This document shows positions 23,570 through 34,500 of a stretch of DNA of 64,000 nt, piece after piece. Position 1 is the stretch's first letter; each line of letters opens with the position of its first letter. The notes below the pieces were generated by a model. That model made no database searches. It was not told the origin of the DNA and was given only the letters and a program-made list of their open reading frames with translations. This DNA comes from Clytia hemisphaerica (Eukaryota > Cnidaria > Hydrozoa > Leptothecata > Clytiidae): contig CACVBU010000249.1 in the NCBI GenBank assembly GCA_902728285.1, positions 1 to 64,000 of the forward strand, in the 5' to 3' direction. A program made the translations under genes and the position numbers.

Positions 23570-24371
23570 AATCAGACGAATTTCCAATTTCTTATTATTC
23601 AGTCGGACAAAATTTTATAAAATAACGTTTAGTCGCGTACATAGTTTTGATTCTTCTTTTTATTTCATGTTCTTCCTTTTGAAAATCGTTACATGCCTAG
23701 CAAAGTTATATATTTTTATTTGTTGTAAGTGTTCATGGTTTCCTCGTACAGCACGAGTAAAAGTTACATTTCTTTTATTTTTTTATTAAATTAATTTTTT
23801 CTATAGTATCTTAAATAACGGAACTCGAAATTAAGACTGGAATGGACATCTTGGATACCAATTTTTCTTTCTAAAGCCACTCTTTTACTTTGAAGATATT
23901 GTGCCATAGAGTTTCAACAGAAGAGTACATTAGCCATCCTTTTTCTAGAAAGAAAAAGAAGAAGTTAAGTTTTAAAAGTTGTGCAACATTTCGGGTGACA
24001 AATTGAACTTTCTTTGTTCTCGGGTTTTAAATTCCGGCCGTAAATGTTGCTTTCAATCCAGGGTTTGTATAAAAATCAGGTGGGTCGCGCAATTTTTGTA
24101 GGAAATAAATGGCTTCAAATCCTACATAGGAGATTGGATTTTAGCTTCCGGTTATACTTGATTGCATTGCGCTGTATCTGAAAATGATAGCCGGAGTCTA
24201 TTTTTGATCTTTAGATGTCCGTTCCAGTCTTTTTTTAAGAGTTCAGTGAGTAAAATTGTTCGAGGAGCACACAGCGTTCTTTTCAGACATATTCTTCCAT
24301 CTTTGAAATATATGATAACAAATTGTAATTAATACATTACATTTTTCACTCTCAAAGTGAAACCAATAATT

Positions 24372-24811
24372 CAGGGTTCAGACAGACCCTGGAAAACCTG
24401 GAAAACCTGGAAATATGATAGATTTTCAGAAAAATCAGGGAAACTCAGGGAAACCCAGGGAAAAAAATTTTTTTTCCCAGTCTGCTCAGGGAAACTCAGG
24501 GAATTTTATTTTTTGAAGAATGAATGGAAAAAACAGATTTAAAAGTATTTTTAGTTTTAAAGTGTTTATTCATATGCAGTATTTGTAGCTTTAATTTTTA
24601 CCTTAGGTTTACCATTTGATTTGTGTGCCTTTTGTTTAAAGATACATCTCTTTTGACTCTGCTTAGTTTTTATGGTTTGCTTGATACTCAGGGGAAAAAT
24701 AGGGAAAAAATAGCTAAAATGAGGAATTTCTCAGGGAAAAAACCTTTGAAAATTGATTAAAATTCAGGGAAACTCAGGGAATTTTATTTTCGAAGGTCTG
24801 TCTGAACCCTG
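24372..24811. mobile_element. 440-bp hAT5-like element with CAGGGTTCAGACAGACC ends
   Basis: CAGGGTTCAGACAGACC at 24372-24388 is perfectly mirrored at 24795-24811. TAATT is duplicated on both sides (24367-24371 and 24812-24816). The subterminal regions are CCTGGAAAA and CAGGGAAACT simple repeats, as in the 18977 element. Non-autonomous. Confidence 0.85.
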
Positions 24812-25541
24812 TAATTTGCAATGTCACTTGATGATAATCTGATCAAAAATTCTTCAAAATTGAAAAAAAATTTGGTCAAATCTGTATCCACTTGACATAT
24901 ACTCTTTGGGCGCAGGGTAAATTTTTGGAGTAATACCGGTCCAAAAATGACTGCCATGTTAAATACCCGCGGTACAGACCAATCAATCGTCCAAAGAAAA
25001 ACTTAGAAGGTCTAGTAGTTTTTGTTATAAAGCGATCCATCGATTCCTGTATCGTAGGGAAAGCATCTTATAAGAGGTGCGGCTCAAAACAAGATAGGCT
25101 GTAAAAAGAATACTGAACATTTTTCCAAAAGATTCAAACTGTGATGAAATAACTATACTGTAACTGTCGTTATCTTTCAGGCTAGCTAATAAAAAATATG
25201 ACAACAATTGTTGGACAGGAACGAACAGGACTCGCTTCATGGACTTACGTGTGACTCAGTTGAAAAGGCGACTTTCAACTAAAAAAAACAGATTTCGACA
25301 TATAAATTCACGTCTATACATAACCGAAAATTTATTGGGTCATCCCACTAAAAGATGCTTGCAAGTATTATTGAAACAAACAAAATATGATTTAATGTTT
25401 ATCATGCAAACAAATCCACATGATACATAGAAGTGTATTACGTTTTGTCATGATGATGGTGTTCGAGTGGTATATGAGATAGATTACATTAGAGTGGTTC
25501 AACACAGCTGTTTGAGGCGTCAATTTTGTTAAGCCTAAAGG

Positions 25542-28500
25542 ATGGTTGGTATTACGAGATGGCTACTGTTGCTAATTCTAGGTAAGTCATACTTTTTAAA
25601 AGAGAAAATTTGATGGTTTAAGATTCTCCGAATCTTTTTGTCTATAATTCTTTTCCAAAAGCAAGATATTAATTTTACACTCGAACGGGGAATGTTATTT
25701 CTTCGAAAAACAGATTTTCGAATTTAAAAAAGTTGGAATGATAGAAAGTTCGAATAAGCGAGAGTCTACTGTACAATCTTTTAATAAGGAAACAAGAGCC
25801 GCAAAGATGCGGATAAATATTTCCTTTACAAATATTAAAATAATAATTAATGCCCTCAAAAGATTTCAAAGTGCTTTAAATCTCAGATAACATAAAGCAA
25901 CACAAGTCCCTAAGAATTTCAAAATTCCATTTATGTTATTGACAGTATTTACAGGATTATTCATAAGATGACTGTAGGTTCAAAGCTACGGATCACGGAA
26001 TATATCCGAGCTGAACCCGACTGAGAACAACAATGCAGTAATCAAATTGGCTGGAACTTTAATTTTCGTTAGGTGGACTTTAAATGGATTTTAGTATTAT
26101 ACTAGCGGTCACCCGGCGTCGCACCGCCAAGTAGAGTGTTGCGTTGAACACATCAAAAGACCTAGTCTGATTCGCAGACTTATACTTCCTATATCTATAA
26201 GAAACTTTTTCGCTAGAGGATGAGCAGAAGCCTACAAAAGACCTGATTATATAATTATTATTTTAAGCGCTGATTTCCAGAAATATTATATAGCCAAAAA
26301 GGGCAAATATGTAAAATGAAAGAATGACAAAAAGGAGAATATTTCACAGTAAGAAAACCAAAGAAAATTTTATATATTTTCAAAATGAGATGAAATATTT
26401 TGCATTATACTTTCATATATATATATACATAATATTGTAAAAAATGTAAAAATTTAAAGTAAGTTTTGGAGTTTTTTGAAATAATGTACGTGCTAAAAAG
26501 TAAAAATCTTTCAAAACAGGGAAACAATTTCATATTTTACGACAGAATGCAAAAAAAAAAAAAAATCTAATTTTTATATAGTGGGAAACATTTCATAATC
26601 TGAAAGAATGTTGATAGGAAAAAATTTCCCTAACAGAAGCCATTTTATGATTTCCAAAAGCATGCTGCAACAGCAAAAAATGTCACATACTTGGAAACAA
26701 TCAAAATTTCCAAAAAAATGTCAGAAAAGAAAATAATTTGTCATGCCAGGAAATTATTTGAGTTTTCTTCATTTTTTAAATGCATGTGGAAGAAAATGTC
26801 AAGTTCACGACAAAAGTTTTACACGTTTTAAATGCACGTGTAAGAAAATCTCCAAATTTATCACAAAAATTTCCACGTTTTAAATGTACATACCGTCAAC
26901 TGTTTTAACTTGGGACGATTGGTCGAAACATGGGACTGTTTGATATCTGGTCTGTATTTTCACTAACTTGTTAAATCTCTTTGACAACAAATTTGTTTTG
27001 ATAACTCCACCAAGTTTATCAATCATACTTCCTTTCATAACATGTCACGATAACTTTCACTGATAGCGCCGATTGGAGAATTAGAGAACGTCGGCTACCT
27101 AACCGCCTATCGCCCGATGGGATTAACAAATAACGCGTGTGTAACTTGCCGCGCGAGTTTTGCCATCTTTTAATACGCCGTTCATTAAAAACTCAAATCA
27201 AATGACTTTGGAGGTTCGGTGAAATGGTGGCCAAATTGCCGTCCCATGTTTTGTCAGATAGTCCCAAGTTGGAGCAGTTGACAGTACGAAAATCTCCAAA
27301 TTCACAACTAAAGTTTTCCACGTTTTAAAATGCACGCGGGGAAGAGAATCTCCAAGTTCAAGAAAAATTTTAATTGTATATACATGTGTGATGTGAGGTG
27401 ATTTCAAATTATTTACATCCATATTCAATGTAATAAAACTTTTAAACAAGTATAGTAACATAACATTCTTCATATTGGGGCCTTGTGTGTTCCGGATCCG
27501 GTTATCAGCTTTAAAATTTGAAATTTATAACCGCAACGAGTTTTCACTAACTGTCACTAACCCCAGCAGTTAATTCATTGTTGTAGATAAAAAAACCAAG
27601 GGAAATTCAATCATTAACCAGTCAATTTTGCTCCATGTTTAAATTTTTAGCTAAAATCAGTTCATCAACCATTCCCATTGTTGCATTGTGGGCATTGCAT
27701 TCGTTGGGTGCAAACTTTTTATTGCAAGTAGTAATTTTTCAGGCATAACATGGTCAGATTTATTCAAAGTCACTTGCCTTCGTACGATTTATGTAAATAT
27801 ACAAACAAAATTGAAGTTAGTTTGTTGTGAAAGTTGATAAAATGTCCTGTTTTTCCAAGACCAAAGAGATTGTATCATCTCTCATTCCAGCTCATTCCAG
27901 CCAAAAACCAACAGAATGTAAACGAAACATCAAATCCAGAAAGGAATATTAAGAAAAGTTCACTATCGACCATTCCTTGTGACAATCGTACAAAAATCAT
28001 GATCCAATTCAAGCAAAGAAAAGTAGCGAAAGAGCAAAAGTTGTTGTCTATTTTCTGCCATCTTTGTTTTGACAGTTAGAAACAGAGCAGTATGGTACGA
28101 TCGACAATACGCTTCTGAAACGGCCGACGTTGCCCGATCGACAAGGAGAATAGAGCGCCGTACCGATATTTACCACAGACGTTTCTCGAAAAATGACGTC
28201 TTCCGCCTCGAAAAAAGAACATCATACTGTTTTTACCGCCGGAGCTTGATTTAAAAAGAGACTCATGTACAAACTCACGAAATTGACCAAAACCGAGCGT
28301 TAGACTTGGAGAAGGAGAAGAAGAAGGAGAAGAAATTTTACCGTTTTAACAAATATTTCCTATATAGATAGGAAATATTTAACAATAGAATTTTGACGTA
28401 AGAAACGTATAAGAACTCATATTCAGAGATTTAGAGTTGGAAGAAAGTGAGAGTGAGACATAAAGATATGGAGGCTTCGCTAAGGAAAATGGAAGGAAGA

Positions 28501-31500
28501 TACAGGCTAAAGATTTCATACCATCAGATGGTATTTACTTTGTGGGCGTAATTATATTTCTGGACATGTGACAAGGAACCTGTTTTAGCCAATTAACATT
28601 TCTTTTTCAAATAAAAAACATAATTCTACTTGACTTTAAGTTTTAATCAAATTATGAGGGATTTTAGGTTATTAGGTTATCTTACTTTTGTTTTATCCAA
28701 TCGAATTTTTCCTCTTTAGGACAGTAGCGCAATGACACCCACTCTATACAAACCTTTTCCCCTCAGAGGTCGAAACTTGTTTGTTTTTGAAGTGCTTCTC
28801 GGAAAGATTTCTGTTTACCTAACTAACAAGATATCCATGGTGATGTTGAACAGATTTCTTCTTTTGAATGACTTAAAAAAAAGATAACTATTTCCTTTTT
28901 TAGGAGTCTTTTCATCTACCCACCAAACGAATGCTATCAAATGTCCTGACCCACAGAAATTTGGTCATGGCCCTGTCAAGCCGTGCGTTGAACCATCGGA
29001 CCCAAACAAACGTCCTCCGTCAGGAATCGAAACTTGGTTTACTGAAAGCGTATTCAATGATCTTTTCCCGAAATCGAATCTCGGTTGGGGACCAGATAAA
29101 TGCTCCCCATACAATTACGAAGCCTTCAAAATAGCAGCCCGATATTTCCCGAAATTTGGTAATGAATACGTTACAAAGAACCCGAACGGGACTAAACTAA
29201 ATACCGATTATACCGCAAATGAGACCTTTCGTCGCGATGTGGCTGCATTTTTTGCACACGCCGTTCAAGAAACGGGCGAAAATGATGCACATCTCTACGA
29301 CAAGCTACCTAAAGATCAAGCGTCTGATTGTTTTTATCGTGGTGGATTTTATAATTGGTTTGAAGGAGGTCCTGTCTCATCTTTGGTTCAAAATCAAGGT
29401 GCAAATGTTGAGGATGGTGTCCATTGTATTTTCAATGCACTTTATTGTAATCACTTCTTCAATAATACGTACTTCTATCCATGTAATTCGCATAAGGAAG
29501 GCGACTGGTATAAGGTACATACATCATTTTTACTTAGCCTATTTTATAAGATTCATGCATCTGTTACATGCTGCAATCATGGTCGTAATATTTGAGAAAA
29601 AAGGGAAATTCTATTTGGAAGCGCTCTAAATTATAAGCAAGTGTATGCCCCTTGGTCAAGCTCGTGTATGCTTAAGTTCTCAAAGCATCCAGGCTATGCT
29701 TATTATATGTTATGCTTATTATATGCTTATGAATCATGCTTGTGATTCACCTCGAGCCAAGTTTTTAGTGAAATTTCAGAGATTTTGTAAAAAAATTGTT
29801 CAGATTTTGGGAGTAGAGGAATGTAGGAAACCATGGAAAGTCTTTTTTTTTTTACTTAACCTCTACCAAATCTTTTCAAACCTGTTTAAACAGATAAAAA
29901 TGACAACTTGAAAGAAATCCTTAATATCAATTTTAGTTGCCTGAGGATTGCCGCCAAATGGCATGAAACTGCCAGTAGCAGAATAAAAAAGTGTCTTTTC
30001 TTACTGACTGAAAGAAATCCTTAATATAATCTCTCGTGCATACCAGTGTGTCACAGAAACTGGAAACATCGGTTGAGATTGGCCCCAAAGAAGAAATATC
30101 CAGAAATTTCTTTTTCTCATCGAAAACACTATACACAGGACTCTCATTCGCATGGAAGCCGGTAACTCGTCACTGAGACAGGGGTGTCTGTTCACAAGAA
30201 GATCTTATATTATAAGAACACGAGGATGAAAAACCATTCTTGAACTTTTGGATCCTGAGATCCTAAGGTCCTAGGTGTTGAAACTCAGAGTTAAAACTCT
30301 ACCCTTTCAACTTACATGTTTTTCTTATTATAAGCATAACGCTTATAAGCATAAGAAGGCTCACATTTGCAGAGTTCCTAAACATGACATAAGCATATGT
30401 GTCAGCCTAAATTGATATTAAGGATTTCTTTCTTCTTTTAAGGGGTGTTATTTTGGTCGTGGTGCTATCCAAATCTCGTACAGTTTCAATTACGGTTTAT
30501 TCAATCGTTGGTTACTTCAAAACAACATCAAACATCAAGGACAGCCAATTGACCTTCTAAAAAATCCAAATCTCGTCATCACCAAGATGGACCCTCCATT
30601 GAGTATCCTGGCATCTCTATGGTTTTATATGACGCCACAAAGTCCAAAACCCGCAATGCATGATATTGTTGTCGGAAATTGGGTGTCACCTGACACAGAC
30701 TATAATGGTAATTCAGTATATGTACTGGGCTGTCCCATTAAAAATCCATACCGGGGGATGGAGCAATCTTTTCAAGTCGAATTTTTGAAAATGGCAAAAA
30801 TTTACAAATAATACCCTTGCAAAAAAAATTTATAATACCTTAAAGTGACGATGGACGAACTGAAATCAGTCTTTTATTTTTAGAATAACTTTTTGCCTCC
30901 TGGGAAAAATGGGAAAATATTTGTCCACCCCTGTCAGGATATGTAGAAAAACCTTAAAGACTACATAAACTGCGTAGATTCATTGCAGTGGTGCCTATCT
31001 AAGATAAAAGTAATTTTCAGTTTGTTTTTTATCGGTGTGAAGAAAGTGATCAGTTGGAGAGAAAATATTTTACATTTCTCAAATGTTAGTAATAAATTCT
31101 TTCATTTTCCTAAGCTAAATAAAGCTTTTGGGTTTTCAGCAAATAGGAACAAATTTTTACGGTTGACACCCAATAATACAATAATTTGTATCTACATTTG
31201 ACTCTTTCTAATTCGATCTTCAAGGAACCAAAAGTTTTATTCGATTTAGAGAAAGTATTTTATAGGACTTTCCAACTGGGGTCAAGCTGGAGTTTTTACA
31301 AGATACTTACAAATCAGAGATGCTTTCAGCATAGAACTTTTTTCTATAGTATACAGTGAAATTGCTTTATAAAATACAGAACAGATAGGAGGTAAATGAA
31401 AGATATATACCTCAAGCGTCCCCAACACTCTCCAAAGTATCTACAACCCCAGGTCCCATGGTCCCGAAGTCCCGAGTCGAACTGTAACAACACTCTCCAA

Positions 31501-34500
31501 AGTATCTACAACCCCAGGTCCCGAGGTCCCGAAGTCCCGAGTTGAACTATAACAATACTCTCCAAAGTATCTACAACCCCAGGTCCCGTGGTCCCGAAGT
31601 CCCGAGTTGAACTGTGCCAACACTCTCCAAAGTATCTACAACCCCAGGTCCCATGGTCCCGAAGTCCCGAGTTGAACTGTGCCAACACTCTCCAAAGTAT
31701 CTACAACCCCAGTTCCCGAGGTCCCGAAGTCCCGAGTTGAACTGTGCCAACACTCTCCAAAGTATATACAACCCCAGGTCCCGTGGTCCCAAAGTCCCGA
31801 GTTGAACTGTGCCAACACTCTCCAAAGTATCTACAACCCCAGGTCCCGTGGTCCCGAAGTCCCGAGTTGAACTGTGCCAACACTCTCCAAAGTATCTACA
31901 ACCCCAGGTCCCGTGGTCCCGAAGTCCCGAGTTGAACTATAACAACACTTTCCAAAGTATCTACAACCCCAGGTCCCGTGGTCCTGAAGTCCCGAGTTGA
32001 ACTATAACAACACTCTCCAAAGTATCTACAACCCCAGGTCCCGTGGTCCCGAAGTCCCGAGTTGAACTGTGCCAACACTCTCCAAAGTATCTACAACCCC
32101 AGGTCCCGTGGTCCCGAAGTCCCGAGTTGAACTGTGCCAACACTCTCCAAAGTATCTACAACCCCAGGTCCCGTGGTCCCGAAGTCCCGAGTTGAACTGT
32201 GCCAACACTCTCCAAAGTATCTACAACCCCAGGTCCCGTGGTCCCGAAGTCCCGAGTCGAGTTGAGCTGTCACAACACTCTCCAAAGTATCTACAACCCC
32301 GAGGACCCGAAGTCGCGAGTTGAACTGTGCCAACACTCTCCAAAGTAGCTACAACCCCAGGTCCCGTGGTCCCGAAGTCCCGAGTTGAACTGTGCCAACA
32401 CTCTCCAAAGTATCTACAACCCCAGGTCCCGTGGTCCCGAAGTCCCGAGTTGAACTGTCACAACACTCTCCAAAGTATCTACAACCCCAGGTCCCGAAGT
32501 CCCGAGTTGAACTATCACAGCACTCTCCAAAGTATCTACAACCCCAGGTCCCGAGGTCCCAAAGTCCCGAGTTGAACTGTGCCAACACTCTCCAAAGTAT
32601 CTACAACCCCAGGTCCAATGTTCGGTCAAGTCCAGCAACGTGATATAATCAATTCAAATATCCAAAATTCCAAAGAAAAGTAAGTCCAATGTTCGGTCAA
32701 GTCCAGCAACGTTTTTAATGATTTTAATGATTAAGTAAGTTTTCCTTGAAGTTATCCAGTTTTTTCGCGAGTGTGCTTCTCGATTTCAGATTTTCAGATT
32801 TTTGACCATGCTGATGCATAAAACACTATGACCAAATCAGAAATGTTTTTATTTTCAACAAAAGAAGTAAAAACAAACAATTACTATAAATAAATAGTAA
32901 AATATATCTTTAATTTTATTTTGATCATTTATATTAAATTTATTTAGATTAATCCTTAACAAAATGGACAACAATAGTTTTATATAAAGTCATGGTTTTG
33001 TTTCTGTATACCACGAGGTCGCTTCGTCGCTTCACTGTATTTTCTCCTTCGTGCGCACTCGCTGATTTCTTCAACTCGGGACCTCGGGACATCGGGACCT
33101 GGGGGTGTGGGTTTTATTGGATGAAGAGAACATAGCTCAACTCGGGACTTCGGGACCTGGGGTTGTAGATCCTTTGGAAATAATAGTGATATAGCTCAAC
33201 TCGGGACCTCGGGACCTGGGGTTGTAGATCTTTTGGAAATAATAGTGATATAGTTCAACTCGGGACCTCGGGACATCGGGACCTGGGGGTGTGGGTTTTA
33301 TTGGATGAAGAGAACTAACTCGGGCCTTCGGGACCTCGGGACCTGGGGGTGTGGGTTTTATTGGATGAAGAGAACATAGCTCAACTCGGGACTTCGGGAC
33401 CTCGGGACCTGGTTTTGTAGATCTTTTGGAAATAATAGTGATATAGCTCAACTCGGGACCTCGGGACCTCGGGACATCGGGACCTGGGGGTGTTGGTTTA
33501 ATTGGATGAAGAGAACATAGCTCAACTCGGGACTTCGGGACCTCGGGACCTGGGGTTGTAGATCTTTTGGAAATAATAGTGATATAGCTCAACTCGGGAC
33601 ATCGGGACCTGGGGGTGTGGGTTTTATTGGATGAGGGGAACATAGCTCAACTCGGGACCTCGGGACCTGGGGTTGTAGATCTTTTGGAAATAATAGTGAT
33701 ATAGCTCAACTCGGGACCTCGGGACCTGGGGTTGTAGATCTTTTGGAAATAATAGTGATATGGAGGTATAACATATCGGGTGTGCTTGTTCCGTAAAATA
33801 CACACAAAGAAAATCGCATCCCAGCTTGTAAAAACTCCAGCTCATCCGTCCAACTGAAGGGACCCATATTTTTAAGTTCGAATTACAGGGAGATTCGAAT
33901 TAAAGAGGTTTGAATAAGAGAGAGTTAACTACAGTGTAGTCTCTTTAACTCGAACCTCTATAACTTGAATGTCTCCCTAACTCGAACAAGTTTTATTATC
34001 AGTTAACAATGCTCTATAAACCTTACTCCATAACTCGAAACTTCCTAAACTCCAACAAGTATGTGTTCCCCTTGTCTGTACACAGACCTAGTATCTTCGA
34101 CTAATTTCGAAATTCATTGCCGTAGAAGGTCTGTTGTCATTCTCTTTTCTCATTTGAGATTTTTCAAACCGATCGCTGCGATGGAGTGTTGGTGAGGGAG
34201 GGGAGACGGTGAGAGAAGTATAAATCATACTCCATCGCAGAGGTCTCCCTTCGGGAATTTTTTATCAAACAGACAATGCGCACAGAGTGTACTACGAAGC
34301 GATAAACGTGAGATACACTCTGGTACAGAGTAGTGTTCCCCGTGCGCGTTCAAGTTATGGAGACTCCACCGTAGTTAGATCATTCTTTTTCGTTTGATCT
34401 TAATAGGTGGTGTATTTGGACCAACATCTCTGGTTATCAACAAAGAATGCAATGGTGAGGATCCACAAGAACCTGGAGGTGGTGGTGAAAGTCGAAGAAT

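Larger units (their letters stand above)
22824..25541. other. Arrestin A 3' flank and intergenic region
   Basis: Holds the arrestin A 3' untranslated region, whose polyadenylation site I cannot assign with confidence, and two transposons (23258-23569 and 24372-24811). A short frame at 25239-25430 (62 codons if read from the ATG at 25239) is Lys/Arg/Leu-rich but unrecognised. Confidence 0.5.
31285..33842. mobile_element. Foldback-type element: opposed minisatellite arrays between 18-bp inverted ends
   Basis: AGCTGGAGTTTTTACAAG at 31285 is mirrored by CTTGTAAAAACTCCAGCT ending at 33842. Inside, a 65-bp tandem array (31422-32617) and a second array (33075-33762) share the GTCCCGAAGTCCCGAGTTGA core in opposite orientation, separated by about 450 bp of AT-rich spacer. 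This is the layout of foldback transposons, whose arms are tandem repeats. It lies in chitinase intron 3. The 141-bp unit at 13066-13206 has the same ends without arrays. Confidence 0.75.

Noticed and set aside
28082..28252. GC-richer island with an Arg/Thr-rich open frame in chitinase intron 1
   Set aside because: Short, without recognisable motif or splice sites matching the gene. It may be an unrecognised element, but no function can be supported.
31422..32617. Regular direct repeats that might suggest a CRISPR array
   Set aside because: The whole 65-bp unit is repeated with no variable spacers, and the setting is a eukaryotic intron.
31422..33762. Many overlapping open frames on both strands (Pro/Ser/Val and Leu/Gly-rich repeats) within the minisatellite arrays
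   Set aside because: The unit lengths are not designed around codons, frames overlap on both strands, and the arrays lie inside a chitinase intron between transposon-like ends. They are artefacts of GC-rich tandem repeats.
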